A stretch of 64,000 bases of DNA from Gemmatimonadota bacterium (GCA_003222115.1 QHUL01000051.1:62001-126000), one strand, 5' to 3'; numbered from the stretch's first letter, positions 17,145 through 25,254 are shown. Notes: generated by a model not told the origin, from the letters alone. A program made the numbers and translations.

Positions 17145-17655
17145 ACAGCGACTCCCGTGCCGGCTCTGCCTTCTCACCTCGCAGCCGCGCGGCCGCCAAT
17201 TCCACCGCCTCGTAGATCTTGATGTAGCCGGTGCAGCGGCAGAGGTTGCCCGAGAGGGCCTGCTTGATGTCGTCTCGGTTGGGGCTCGGGTTGTCGGCGA
17301 GGAGGGCGTCGGCGGTGAGGAGGAAGGCTGGGGTGCAGTAGCCGCACTGGGCGGCGCCCAGCGCCGCGAAGGCTTCCTGCAGCGGGTGCAGCCGGCTGCC
17401 TTGCGCCAGCCCTTCGACCGTCTTCACGCGGCGGCGCTCGCACGCGAGGCCGAGCACCAGGCACGACAGCACGGGCGCGCCGTCGAGCAGCACCGTGCAC
17501 GTCCCGCATTCGCCCAATTCGCACCCGTGTTTCGTGCCGGTGAGGGCGAGATCCTCCCGCAGCACCTCGAGCAGCGTCTTGTGCGGAGCGAAGGCGACCT
17601 CGACCGGCTCGCCGTTCAGCTCGAACGCGATCTTTGCCTTCGAGTCGGGCCTCAT
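17131..17655 (-). CDS. hcrC: Molybdenum hydroxylase [2Fe-2S] subunit, 4-hydroxybenzoyl-CoA reductase gamma type
   Basis: 174 residues with the two iron-sulfur domains of the family. The plant-ferredoxin-type cluster is GCELGECGTCTVLLDG plus a following Cys (PVLSC). The helical C-terminal cluster has QCGYCTPAF and LCRCTGY. It relays electrons between the Mo subunit and the FAD subunit. It is the first gene of the operon. The chosen ATG gives the standard N-terminus just before KIAFELNGEPVEV. A TACGTT box stands 7 bases upstream with no ribosome-binding site. The stop lies inside the start region of hcrA (14-base overlap). Confidence 0.9.
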   Translation of the reverse strand: MRPDSKAKIAFELNGEPVEVAFAPHKTLLEVLREDLALTGTKHGCELGECGTCTVLLDGAPVLSCLVLGLACERRRVKTVEGLAQGSRLHPLQEAFAALGAAQCGYCTPAFLLTADALLADNPSPNRDDIKQALSGNLCRCTGYIKIYEAVELAAARLRGEKAEPARESLYGRR

Positions 17656-17662
17656 GTCTCGA

Positions 17663-17668
17663 AACGTA
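17663..17668 (-). promoter_or_regulatory. Putative -10 box (TACGTT) for the hcrCAB operon
   Basis: On the minus strand TACGTT is followed by 7 bases (tcgagac) and the ATG. No -35 hexamer near consensus is seen at 17 bases. The spacing matches the other leaderless-type starts of this window. Confidence 0.35.
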
Positions 17669-17727
17669 ATCTTGATAACCCGCACCCGGGACGCCAGCTT
17701 TCGGCCTCCCCACTGGCTGACGGGACG

Positions 17728-18933
17728 ATGCTGCAGCGCTTGGTTCTCGCCGTTCTCGTAACGATGGCGGTACCCCCGTCCGACCTGGCCGCTCAGGACT
17801 ACCGGGCGCAGGCCATGCGGCTCCTCAAGACGGTCCCCCTGATCGACGGCCACAACGACATCCCCGACGCCATCCGGGAGCGCGGCGGCCTCGACTCGGT
17901 GGACTTCGCGGCGAGCCAGCCCAGGCTGATGACCGACATCCCGCGGCTCTTGGCGGGCGGGGTCGGCGGCCAGTTCTGGGCCGCCTACGTCCCGGTCACC
18001 ACGATCCACGGCGGCGAGCACCCCGCGGTGTATGCGCTCGAGCAGATCGACCTCGTGCACCGCCTGTGTCGTAAGTATCCGCAGACCTTCGCGGAAGCGA
18101 CCACCGCGGCCGCCGTCGAGCGCAACTTCAAGGCGGGGAAGATCTCCTGCCTCATCGGGATCGAAGGAGGACACGCGATCGAAAACTCGCTCGGCGCGCT
18201 GCGCATGTTCTTCCGGCTGGGCGTGCGCTACATGACGCTCACGCATTGGGAGACGATCGACTGGGCCGACGCCGCCACCGACAGCGCGAAGCACAACGGC
18301 CTGACGCCGTTCGGGGAGGACGTCGTCCGCGAGATGAACCGGGTGGGGATGCTGGTGGACCTCGCCCACGTCTCGGACGCCACGATGGTGGACGCCATCC
18401 GCGTGTCGCGCGCGCCGGTGTTGTTCTCGCACTCCTCGGCCCGCGCGCTGTGCGACCACGTGCGCAACGTCCCCGACTCGATCCTGCGCATGGTCAAGGC
18501 GAACGGCGGCGTGGTGATGGTGAACTTCTACCCGACCTTCGTCTCCGAGGCGGTGCGCGCCTACGGCGACAGCGTCACGGCGCGCTCCCGCGCGCTGCGG
18601 GCGGCGGGGGTGGACTCCGCTGCGATCGCCGACTCGGTGAAGGGGTGGGACGCCCGCGCGCCCAGGGCCACGCTGTCACAGGTGGCCGACCACATCGCGC
18701 ACGTCCGCGACGTGGCGGGCGTGGACCACGTGGGCGTGGGCTCGGACTTCGACGGCATCACGACCGTGCCGGCGGGGCTGGAGGACGTGTCGAAGTTCCC
18801 CGATCTCCTCGCGGAGCTGCTGCGCCGGGGCTGGAGCGAGCAGGACGTGAGAAAGGTCGCCGGACTGAACGTGCTGCGGGTGCTGCGCGATGCCGAGAGA
18901 GTGTCGAGGGAAATGACGGCGGCGAGGGATTAG
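17728..18933 (+). CDS. Membrane dipeptidase, peptidase family M19
   Basis: 401 residues, exported: MLQRLVLAVLVTMAVPPSDLAAQ is a signal peptide and fixes the start. The dizinc ligands of renal-dipeptidase-type enzymes are seen in LIDGHNDIP (HxD), SCLIGIEGGHAI (bridging Glu), VLFSHSSARALCDH (His) and GVGSDFDG (Asp). Such enzymes hydrolyse dipeptides, including some with D-residues, in the periplasm. It is divergent from the hcr operon and converges with the glycosyltransferase gene, overlapping its end by 4 bases. Confidence 0.92.
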   Translation: MLQRLVLAVLVTMAVPPSDLAAQDYRAQAMRLLKTVPLIDGHNDIPDAIRERGGLDSVDFAASQPRLMTDIPRLLAGGVGGQFWAAYVPVTTIHGGEHPAVYALEQIDLVHRLCRKYPQTFAEATTAAAVERNFKAGKISCLIGIEGGHAIENSLGALRMFFRLGVRYMTLTHWETIDWADAATDSAKHNGLTPFGEDVVREMNRVGMLVDLAHVSDATMVDAIRVSRAPVLFSHSSARALCDHVRNVPDSILRMVKANGGVVMVNFYPTFVSEAVRAYGDSVTARSRALRAAGVDSAAIADSVKGWDARAPRATLSQVADHIAHVRDVAGVDHVGVGSDFDGITTVPAGLEDVSKFPDLLAELLRRGWSEQDVRKVAGLNVLRVLRDAERVSREMTAARD

Positions 18934-20357
18934 CTACTCGTCGAGCCCGCCGCCTGCTTCCCGGCATCCTCGAACCCTTTCCTGGTCATCTCCCCCCACC
19001 GCTGCCGCAAGGTGAACACGGTGAAGAAGGCCTTCAACCGCCACCACACCGTGCGCTGCCGGTACCCGAACGTCTCCAGCGTCCCGTAGCACAGCAGGCG
19101 GATGAGATCCCCGAGACGACCGTAGCGGCGGAAGCTCACCTCTTCGAGCACCACGGCCCAGAGCGACAACAGCATCCCGTAGCCCCAGGCGACGAGCAGG
19201 AACAGCAGCGCGAACGAGGTGTTGACGACGCCGAGGGCGAGGCCGAGCGCCGTGACGATGTAGCCCATGACCTCGATGAGGGGTGCGATCATCTCCCCGA
19301 ACGTGAAGAAGGGCATCGCGATCAACCCGACGCGGCCGTAGCGGGGATTGAAGAGCATCCCCTTGTACTGCCACATCGCGGCGATGAGGCCGCGATGCCA
19401 GCGCTCGCGTTGACGCGCGAGGATGCGGCCCGATTCCGGGACCTCCGTCCAGGCGACGGGGTCGGGGATGAAGGGGATCTCGTAGCGGATCTTGTGCTGC
19501 CGCAGGTGACGATGCAGGCGGATGACGAGGTCCATGTCTTCCACCACGCTCCTCGTCTGGTACCCGCCGATGGCGTGGAGGTACTCCTTGCGGAACAGGC
19601 CGAACGCGCCGGAGATGACGAGACTGCCTCCCAGGCGGTTCCAGCCGAGCCGGCCGAACAGGAACGCGCGCAGGTACTCGACCACTTGGATGCCCGGGAG
19701 GAAGCGCCGGGGGACCCTGGCGTCGTTCACGCGGCCGTCCTTCACCGTGCAGCCGTTGGCGACGCGGACCGTGCCGCCGACCGCGGCGATCTGGCGGCCG
19801 AGCAGGAAGGGCCGCGTGAGGCGGAGCAGCGCGTCGGGCTCGATCAGGGTGTCCGCGTCCACCGCGATCACGAGGGGGAAACGACTCGCGTTGATGGCGG
19901 CGTTGAGCGAGTCCGCCTTGCCGCCGTTCTCCTTGTCGATGACGAGCAGCCGCGTGCGCGTGCGTGAGCGGTACACGGCTAGCACCGGGCAGGTGGACAG
20001 CGTCTCCGGATAGGTGCGCGGCACTTCGTACAACTCGAACGCGTGGCGCAGCCGCTCCAGGGTGTCGTCCTTCGAGCCGTCGTTGACGACGACGACCTCG
20101 AAGTTCCGGTACTCGAGGGTGAGGATCGCCGTGACGCTCGCCTCGATGGTGGCGCTCTCGTTATGCGCGGGGACGAGGATCGTGATCGGCGGCAGGGCGT
20201 CGCTCTGCATCAAGCGCTGGAAGTCCTCGTCCTCGGCCAGGCGCGTCTGCTCCCAGATCTCGGGGATCGACAGCACCAGCAGCAGGGCGTAGAAGGTGTT
20301 GAGGGCGAGGAAGTAGGCCAGGATCACGACGTCGGTGACTCGAATCAGCTCGCTCAC
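18930..20357 (-). CDS. Membrane family-2 glycosyltransferase, processive type
   Basis: 475 residues. One membrane helix at the N-terminus (VVILAYFLALNTFYALLLVL) precedes a GT-A domain: ITILVPAHNESATIEASV, VVVVNDGSKDDT, AVDADTLIEPDAL (DxD) and ILARQRERWHRG (QxxRW). Several C-terminal helices follow. The QxxRW motif and membrane layout match hyaluronan/cellulose/PNAG synthase-like enzymes that make and extrude a polysaccharide. The GTG start overlaps the stop of the HEAT-repeat gene, and an Hpt-receiver gene lies upstream, so synthesis is probably under phosphorelay control. The sugar is unknown. Confidence 0.88.
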   Translation of the reverse strand: MSELIRVTDVVILAYFLALNTFYALLLVLSIPEIWEQTRLAEDEDFQRLMQSDALPPITILVPAHNESATIEASVTAILTLEYRNFEVVVVNDGSKDDTLERLRHAFELYEVPRTYPETLSTCPVLAVYRSRTRTRLLVIDKENGGKADSLNAAINASRFPLVIAVDADTLIEPDALLRLTRPFLLGRQIAAVGGTVRVANGCTVKDGRVNDARVPRRFLPGIQVVEYLRAFLFGRLGWNRLGGSLVISGAFGLFRKEYLHAIGGYQTRSVVEDMDLVIRLHRHLRQHKIRYEIPFIPDPVAWTEVPESGRILARQRERWHRGLIAAMWQYKGMLFNPRYGRVGLIAMPFFTFGEMIAPLIEVMGYIVTALGLALGVVNTSFALLFLLVAWGYGMLLSLWAVVLEEVSFRRYGRLGDLIRLLCYGTLETFGYRQRTVWWRLKAFFTVFTLRQRWGEMTRKGFEDAGKQAAGSTSS

Positions 20358-21427
20358 GCGGCGTACTCCGCGAGGGCCTGGGGCGAGAGTCCGAGGATCA
20401 GCGCCGCCATGTCGCGCGCCTCCTGGTGCCCACCCACTTCGGCCTCGAGCAGGGCGTTGCGGCCGGCGGCGCCGAAGCGCGTGAGGGCGAGGCCGGCGCG
20501 CAGCCGCACCCACCACTCCGGGTCGCGCAGCGCCTCCCGCAGGGCGGGGAGGGACTTCGGGTCGGCGATCATGCCGAGCGAGCGGGTCGCCTGGGCGCGC
20601 ACCGGCCAGGCCTCGTCCTCGACGAGGAACCCGAGCGCGGCGACCGACTCGGAATGGGGGAACTTGCCGAGCGCGCGGGCCACCTGGGTTCGCACCTCCG
20701 CCTGCGGATGCGTGGCGAGCGTGGTGAATCCCTCGCGCAGCACGGGCTCTTCCAGTCGCCCCGCAAACTCGATGAGGCGGGGGAGCCGCGGGTCGTCGAG
20801 CCGCCGGAACAGCTGCTGCAAATGTCGCAGCACGGCCGGGCGGGCGCGTTTCAGGACGCTCGCATAGTAGGCCTGCACCGTGGGGCCGAGGAACGGCAGC
20901 TGCTCGAGCGCCGCCGTCACGAGCGTCGAGCTTCCCACGCGCTCGAGCGTCGTGGCCGCGGCGAGTTGGACGGCCGGGTGATGGTCGCGCAGCAGCTGCA
21001 ATACCCGGCCGATGTCGCGCGACGTAGCGGCGACGGACAGAAAGCGGGCGCAGTCCAGCCGCTTCCACCAGCGCGCCGAGCGGCTGTCGGCGCGCACCGC
21101 TCGCGCCCACCACTGGCTCTCGAGGGCTCGTGCAAGCTCCTGCCACCGCTCGCCCCCGATGCGAGCGGACCAGGTGACGAGCCCATCGATCGCCACCGGG
21201 ACCGGCAGGCGCGCCAGCGCCCGCAGCACCTCGTCGGAGGGCGCCTGCCCGAGCGACCACCGCTGCATCACCCCGTCGAGCTCGATGCGCTGCGGGTTGA
21301 GCCGCGCGCTGCGGCGCACCCGCACCCAGCGATTCAGAATGATGAGAATGACCAGGGCGACGAGCAGCACGCCCTGGGCGACGGCGACGATCAGAAGGAA
21401 CTGACGGCTCGTCACCTCCCTACCCAA
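20354..21427 (-). CDS. Membrane-anchored HEAT-repeat protein
   Basis: 357 residues. A single N-terminal membrane helix (FLLIVAVAQGVLLVALVILIIL) is followed by a cytoplasmic solenoid of HEAT-type repeats. The clearest are LREGFTTLATHPQAEVRTQVARAL, VAALGFLVEDEAWPVRAQATRSLG and LPALREALRDPEWWVRLRAGLAL. HEAT solenoids serve as protein-binding scaffolds. It lies between an Hpt-receiver protein and the glycosyltransferase with overlaps on both sides (16 bases upstream, GTGA downstream). It may link the phosphorelay protein to the membrane synthase; this is inferred from gene order. Confidence 0.82.
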   Translation of the reverse strand: MGREVTSRQFLLIVAVAQGVLLVALVILIILNRWVRVRRSARLNPQRIELDGVMQRWSLGQAPSDEVLRALARLPVPVAIDGLVTWSARIGGERWQELARALESQWWARAVRADSRSARWWKRLDCARFLSVAATSRDIGRVLQLLRDHHPAVQLAAATTLERVGSSTLVTAALEQLPFLGPTVQAYYASVLKRARPAVLRHLQQLFRRLDDPRLPRLIEFAGRLEEPVLREGFTTLATHPQAEVRTQVARALGKFPHSESVAALGFLVEDEAWPVRAQATRSLGMIADPKSLPALREALRDPEWWVRLRAGLALTRFGAAGRNALLEAEVGGHQEARDMAALILGLSPQALAEYAA

Positions 21428-22476
21428 CGCTTGATCTTCTCGAGGGCCACCCGCAGGCTAATCGGCTTCACCAGGTAGTCGAGGGCGCCCGCCTCGAGGC
21501 CGCGCAGCTGCTCCTCTTCGGTCCCGTGCACCGTCGTGAACACGACGCGGTACGTCCCGGGGCGCGCGCGCTGCAGCGCGTCGAGGATCGAGTAGCCGTC
21601 GAGCGCGGGGAGGTCGACGTCCAGCAGCAGCAGCGGATGAGTGCCCCGAACGTCGAGTGCGAGCAGCTCCTGCAGCGCCTCGCGGCCGTTGCGGTAGGCC
21701 ACGAACCGGTAACCGCGCGAGTTGAGGCCGTACGCCAGCAGCTCGGCGAGCGCCGCGTCGTCTTCCACGAACACGATCTCGGGCGCCTCGCCCGCGGGAG
21801 CCGGCGGCGCCACGGCCAGCGGGGGACTCGATGCGGGCGCGGGCTTTGGTGGCGCAGGCGGGGGCTTGGGTGGCGGAGACGGTGGGTGCTCGATGGCGGG
21901 AGCCGGCGGCTCTGCGGGCGCCGCGTTGGGTGGCAGAATCCAGGGCAGGTCCGCCTTCGCCGGGGACCCCGCCGGGGGCTCCGCCTTCGGCTGCGGACGG
22001 GGTGGAGGCGGCGCGGCCCGCGCGCGAGCAGGAGTCGGCGGCGGGTTCCGCTGCGGCTGCTGGGTCGGTCGCGTGGTCGCCTGCGGTGGCCGGGGTGCAG
22101 GACCCACCCGCGGCCGTGGAGCGGCGGCCGCCGGCCGGGGAACCTCGAGCCCCAGCATCTCGGCCAGGCGCGCGACGAACCAGCGCGTGAGTGAGCCGCG
22201 GTCCACCTCCGGGTCCCCGGGCCAGGAGATCCAGTCCTTGACCGTCGCCTCCATTCCGGCCGCGAGGCGCGACACCTCTATGAAGCCGAAGGAGCCCGCG
22301 GACCCGTGGATCTTGTGAGTCTCCCGGCGTAGCGCCTCGAGCGCGGCGAGATCGTTCCTGGTGGCGGCGAGGCGCTCGGCGAGTCCGGCGAGCGCTACGA
22401 GCACGGGCCGCATCCCCGCGAGGTACTCCTCGAGCAGCCCCGGCGGGAGCTCGGGAGGCGTGGCGTGCCCGGTCAT
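21412..22476 (-). CDS. Hpt-linker-receiver phosphorelay protein
   Basis: 354 residues from ATG 22476 (MTGHATPPEL). An Hpt domain at about 10-110 carries the phosphorylatable His in THKIHGSAGSFGF. A Pro/Ala-rich linker of about 110 residues follows. The C-terminal receiver domain has the acidic pair FVEDDAAL, the acceptor Asp in LLLLDVDLPALDG and the Lys in DYLVKPISL. There is no DNA-binding output. The order Hpt then receiver, inside one operon with a HEAT scaffold and a membrane glycosyltransferase, suggests phosphorylation-dependent control of polysaccharide output. The linker is low complexity and probably flexible. Confidence 0.87.
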   Translation of the reverse strand: MTGHATPPELPPGLLEEYLAGMRPVLVALAGLAERLAATRNDLAALEALRRETHKIHGSAGSFGFIEVSRLAAGMEATVKDWISWPGDPEVDRGSLTRWFVARLAEMLGLEVPRPAAAAPRPRVGPAPRPPQATTRPTQQPQRNPPPTPARARAAPPPPRPQPKAEPPAGSPAKADLPWILPPNAAPAEPPAPAIEHPPSPPPKPPPAPPKPAPASSPPLAVAPPAPAGEAPEIVFVEDDAALAELLAYGLNSRGYRFVAYRNGREALQELLALDVRGTHPLLLLDVDLPALDGYSILDALQRARPGTYRVVFTTVHGTEEEQLRGLEAGALDYLVKPISLRVALEKIKRWVGR

Positions 22477-22595
22477 GGGTACCAAGATGGGGAACCGCCT
22501 GGCGAAAATGCTATAGCGGACAGGCGGTTGCGCTGGGGGCGCCCCGCACGATATTGCCGGGAGAAGTGCCCCGAGTACGAATGGAGGGTGCGATC

Positions 22596-23558
22596 ATGAA
22601 GCGACCGCTTCAGGGTGTCGTCGTCCAGGGCGCGGTGGGTGGGGTTCTGGCGGGGTCGATCGTGGCACTCTGGTTTTTCGTGGTGGACCTCTTGGCGGGC
22701 CAGCCGTTCCACGCGCCCGCCGCCCTCGCCGCCGCGCTGTTCCACCAGGAGGCCGCGCAGGCGACGGTGCGCCTCATCGCCTCCTACACCGTCCTCCATT
22801 TCGGGGCGTTCGCGCTCCTTGGCGTGGCCATGGCCTGGGCCATCGCGCCGCTCGAAGCTCCCCCCCGCACGCTCCTCGGCGTGGTGTTCGGGTTCCTCGT
22901 GCTTGACGTCGTCTTCTACGTCGCCTTGCTCCTCACCGGCGCCCGGCTGCTCGACGTGCTGCCGTGGCAGCACGTGCTCGGCGCGAACCTCGTGGCCGGC
23001 GTCGCGCTCATGGCCTTTCTGCACCGCGTGCAGCACGACGCCCGCCCGCTCGGTCCGGTCGCGTTGCGGACCCATCCGCTGCTGTGGCGCGGCCTGATCA
23101 CAGGGCTGATCGGCGCCGCCGCCGTCGCCGTCTGGTTCTTCGCGCTCGACCTCGTCGCCGGCCACCTGTTCCGCACGCCGGGAGCGCTCGGATCGACGCT
23201 GTTTCTCGGCGTCACGGGCCCCGCGCAAGTCCAGGTGAGCCTCGGCACGGTCGCCGGCTACACCGTGGTCCACCTCGCGGCGTTCGCCGTGGCAGGGGTG
23301 GTCCTCGTCGCCGTAGCCGAGCAGGTCGAGCGCGTGCCGGCACTGCTGCTGGTCATCACGCTCGCGCTCATCATCTTGGAAGCCGTCGTCGTCACGACGA
23401 TGGCGCTCGGCGCCGAGTGGGTGCTGGGGTCGGTGGGCTGGTGGTCGATCGGCGTCGGGAACCTGCTTGCGGTGTGCGGCATGGGGTGGCACGTGTGGAG
23501 CACGCATCCGGTGCTCCGAGAGCGGCTGCGGCACGGGCCCGTCGAGGTCCGGGTTTGA
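22596..23558 (+). CDS. Integral membrane protein with internal duplication, function unknown
   Basis: 320 residues, about eight membrane helices, not assigned to a family. The two halves are related: GGVLAGSIVALWFFVVDLLA near residue 12 matches GLIGAAAVAVWFFALDLVAG near residue 177. Both continue with a short F.aP.aL... stretch, then a second helix containing YT.hH...F. The start is set by ggagg 8 bases before ATG 22596 rather than the in-frame Met at 22554. It stands alone on the plus strand, divergent from the Hpt-receiver operon. A repeat element follows immediately. Confidence 0.75.
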   Translation: MKRPLQGVVVQGAVGGVLAGSIVALWFFVVDLLAGQPFHAPAALAAALFHQEAAQATVRLIASYTVLHFGAFALLGVAMAWAIAPLEAPPRTLLGVVFGFLVLDVVFYVALLLTGARLLDVLPWQHVLGANLVAGVALMAFLHRVQHDARPLGPVALRTHPLLWRGLITGLIGAAAVAVWFFALDLVAGHLFRTPGALGSTLFLGVTGPAQVQVSLGTVAGYTVVHLAAFAVAGVVLVAVAEQVERVPALLLVITLALIILEAVVVTTMALGAEWVLGSVGWWSIGVGNLLAVCGMGWHVWSTHPVLRERLRHGPVEVRV

Positions 23559-23569
23559 ATGGGGATCGC

Positions 23570-23630
23570 GACGAGGGACGGGGGACGCGGGACGCGTCCT
23601 CCCCTCCCCCGTTCCTCGTCCCCCGTCCCC
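23570..23630. repeat. Inverted heptamer repeat between genes
   Basis: The left arm is gacgagg, gacgggg, gacgcgg, gacgcgt at 23570-23597. The right arm at 23598-23630 carries complementary cccccgt and tcctcgt units in the same 7-base register. There is no spacer between the arms, so it can fold into one long hairpin. It ends 5 bases before the GTG of the small Cys4 protein. Confidence 0.85.
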
Positions 23631-23635
23631 AGTCG

Positions 23636-23791
23636 GTGGGACTGTGTTTCACGTGCCGCTGGACGCGCCTCGTGACCAGCCGGCGCGGGTCGACGTTCTA
23701 TCGGTGCGCGCGCGCGGAGGTGGATCCGCGCTTCGTGCGCTACCCCGAGCTCCCCAAGCTCGCCTGCGACGGCTACGAGGAGAAGTCATGA
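23636..23791 (+). CDS. Small four-cysteine protein, probable zinc ribbon
   Basis: 51 residues: VGLCFTCRWTRLV at the start, then one Cys in FYRCARAEVD and one in LACDGY. The C-x2-C...C...C pattern and the FVRYPELPKLACDGYE tail fit a small conserved bacterial family with no known function; metal binding is inferred from the cysteines. A GTG at 23636 gives the family-like N-terminus. Upstream in-frame sequence is only repeat DNA. No clear ribosome-binding site is visible, and the hairpin just upstream could affect its expression. Confidence 0.65.
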   Translation: MGLCFTCRWTRLVTSRRGSTFYRCARAEVDPRFVRYPELPKLACDGYEEKS

Positions 23792-23800
23792 ACGCGTAAT

Positions 23801-23882
23801 CGTGGGGGGTGGGGAGTGGTACTCGAGGGTGCGCTCTGTAACTCCAATGCTCACCGCGAGGTACCACTCCCCACTCCCCACG
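23801..23882. repeat. Intergenic inverted repeat with 7-base units (copy 2)
   Basis: The left arm at 23801-23822 (cgtggggggtggggagtggt then ac) pairs with the right arm at 23861-23882 with a single mismatch over 22 bases. The right arm equals that of the copy at 8130-8151. The 38-base centre is the same length as there and partly similar in sequence. The 181-base gap to the next gene holds nothing else recognised. Confidence 0.9.
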
Positions 23883-23972
23883 AAGCCTGGGTCCACTATT
23901 GCGCGCCGGAACGGTGTTCCCCACTTTGGGACCCGCGCCCGCCCTAGAAAAAATCCAGACCCCGAGGTCCCC

Positions 23973-24899
23973 GTGGCCCAGCCGCGGCCGGTGGAGCGCG
24001 CCAAGCTGTTCTTCTTCCGCAACTTCGAGCGGATCTTCGTTCTGGTCCTCGTCGCCGCGATGCTGGGCATCCACGCCCTCGTCGAAGACAAGTTCGCGTT
24101 CCTGAGCTTCTACTACCTGCCCATGATCCTCGCCGGATTCTACGGCGGACGGCGGTTCGCCGTGCTGGCCGGCGTGTTCGTGGTGGCGCTGATCTTCTTC
24201 GATCAGTACGTCCAGGGCATCGGGATGCTCCCCGGCTTCTACAGCGGCGCGTTACTCGCCCTCGTGCCGTGGGGCGGGTTCCTGATCCTCACGGGTTACG
24301 TGGTGGGAGGTCTCGCGGAGCAGCGCGCGGCGCGGCTCGGGGACGTGAAGAACGCTTACCTCGCGACGCTCGAGCTTCTGACGTATCACATCGAGTCCAC
24401 GGAGCACACTCAGGAGGGGCACAGCAACCGCGTGGCGCAGGTGGCCGCGGCGATCGCGCGGGAGCTCAACCTGCCGGATGACGACGTCGAGAACCTGCAC
24501 GTCGCGGCGCTGCTGCACGAAGTAGGCGCGCGCGACCAGCGGCTGCTGCGGCTGTTGTCGCGCGCGGTGACGGACGCCACCGTGCCGGTGGCGCGGGCCA
24601 TGCGCGGCGCGGCCGAGATCATCGCCGAGTACGGCCATTACTACGAGATCGTAGGGGAAGATTGGGACATCGACTCGCTACCGCTCCTCGACACCGTCAA
24701 GATCCTCGCCGTCGCGGACGCCTTCGAGACCCTGCAGATGGCGACGCCAGTGCGAGCGGCCTTCCCCAAGTGGAGTGCGCTGGAGGAAGTCGAGAAGGGC
24801 GCGGGCAAGACGTTCGCGAAGAGCGCCGTGCGGGCGCTGCGCATGGTGGCGGGGCGGCCCGAGGTGACGGGGCCCGCTCAGGAGCTGCGGGTCGTCTAA
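23973..24899 (+). CDS. Membrane protein with degenerate HD (HD-GYP-like) output domain
   Basis: 308 residues from GTG 23973; upstream in-frame sequence is repeat DNA. Four or so membrane helices fill residues 18-115. The C-terminal domain begins LLTYHIESTEHTQEGHSNRVAQVAAAIARELN, very like HD-GYP phosphodiesterases. However, the HD pair is His-Glu (LLHEVG), the HHE and GYP motifs are absent (YGHYYEIVGEDWD in that place), and the later VADAFETL replaces the usual VADxYDAL. Active cyclic-di-GMP hydrolysis is therefore doubtful; a binding or signalling role is more likely. It has no operon partner. Confidence 0.75.
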   Translation: MAQPRPVERAKLFFFRNFERIFVLVLVAAMLGIHALVEDKFAFLSFYYLPMILAGFYGGRRFAVLAGVFVVALIFFDQYVQGIGMLPGFYSGALLALVPWGGFLILTGYVVGGLAEQRAARLGDVKNAYLATLELLTYHIESTEHTQEGHSNRVAQVAAAIARELNLPDDDVENLHVAALLHEVGARDQRLLRLLSRAVTDATVPVARAMRGAAEIIAEYGHYYEIVGEDWDIDSLPLLDTVKILAVADAFETLQMATPVRAAFPKWSALEEVEKGAGKTFAKSAVRALRMVAGRPEVTGPAQELRVV

Positions 24900-24933
24900 G
24901 ACGAGGGCGTGGGGGGGGTGGGGCGTGGGGCCG

Positions 24934-25185
24934 CTACGCGCCGGAGTTGCGTCGCCCACTGGCGACCCCGCCCGCCACGCCGACGCCGAACGCGATCGCT
25001 GTCCCCAGGGTGACCACCGGCAGCAACGCGATGGGGGCGGCGAGCGCGGCGGCACCGACGCCGGCGAGGAGCGGTGCCGCGGGCCTGTGGACGGCGTCCA
25101 CGAACCGCAGCCGGCGTTTGACGAACTGCCGCGCGGCGACGAACCCCCCGCCGGCTGCGGCAATCCCGATCAGCAGTCCGATCAC
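24934..25185 (-). CDS. Small Gly/Ala-rich membrane protein, function unknown
   Basis: 83 residues from GTG 25185. This start is preferred over the in-frame GTG 25203 because aaaggag lies about 6 bases upstream of it. There is a membrane helix at the N-terminus (LLIGIAAAGGGFVAA), a basic stretch (RQFVKRRLRF), then a long Ala/Gly/Val helix pair (AALAAPIALLPVV, GTAIAFGVGVAGGVASG). It resembles glycine-zipper type small proteins but no family was recognised. The GC-rich 34-base gap before it holds nothing recognised. Confidence 0.5.
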   Translation of the reverse strand: MIGLLIGIAAAGGGFVAARQFVKRRLRFVDAVHRPAAPLLAGVGAAALAAPIALLPVVTLGTAIAFGVGVAGGVASGRRNSGA

Positions 25186-25254
25186 GAGAACTCCTTTCGT
25201 CACGTCTTACGCAACTTCCCAGAGGGGGGTTTCCGTCCGCGGCCGCCCGGGGGC

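Noticed and set aside
15693-17222. Long plus-strand open frame opposite hcrA
   Set aside because: The product is compositionally a shadow of GC-rich antisense sequence and crosses the hcrA/hcrC junction; the Hcr subunits on the other strand are unambiguous.
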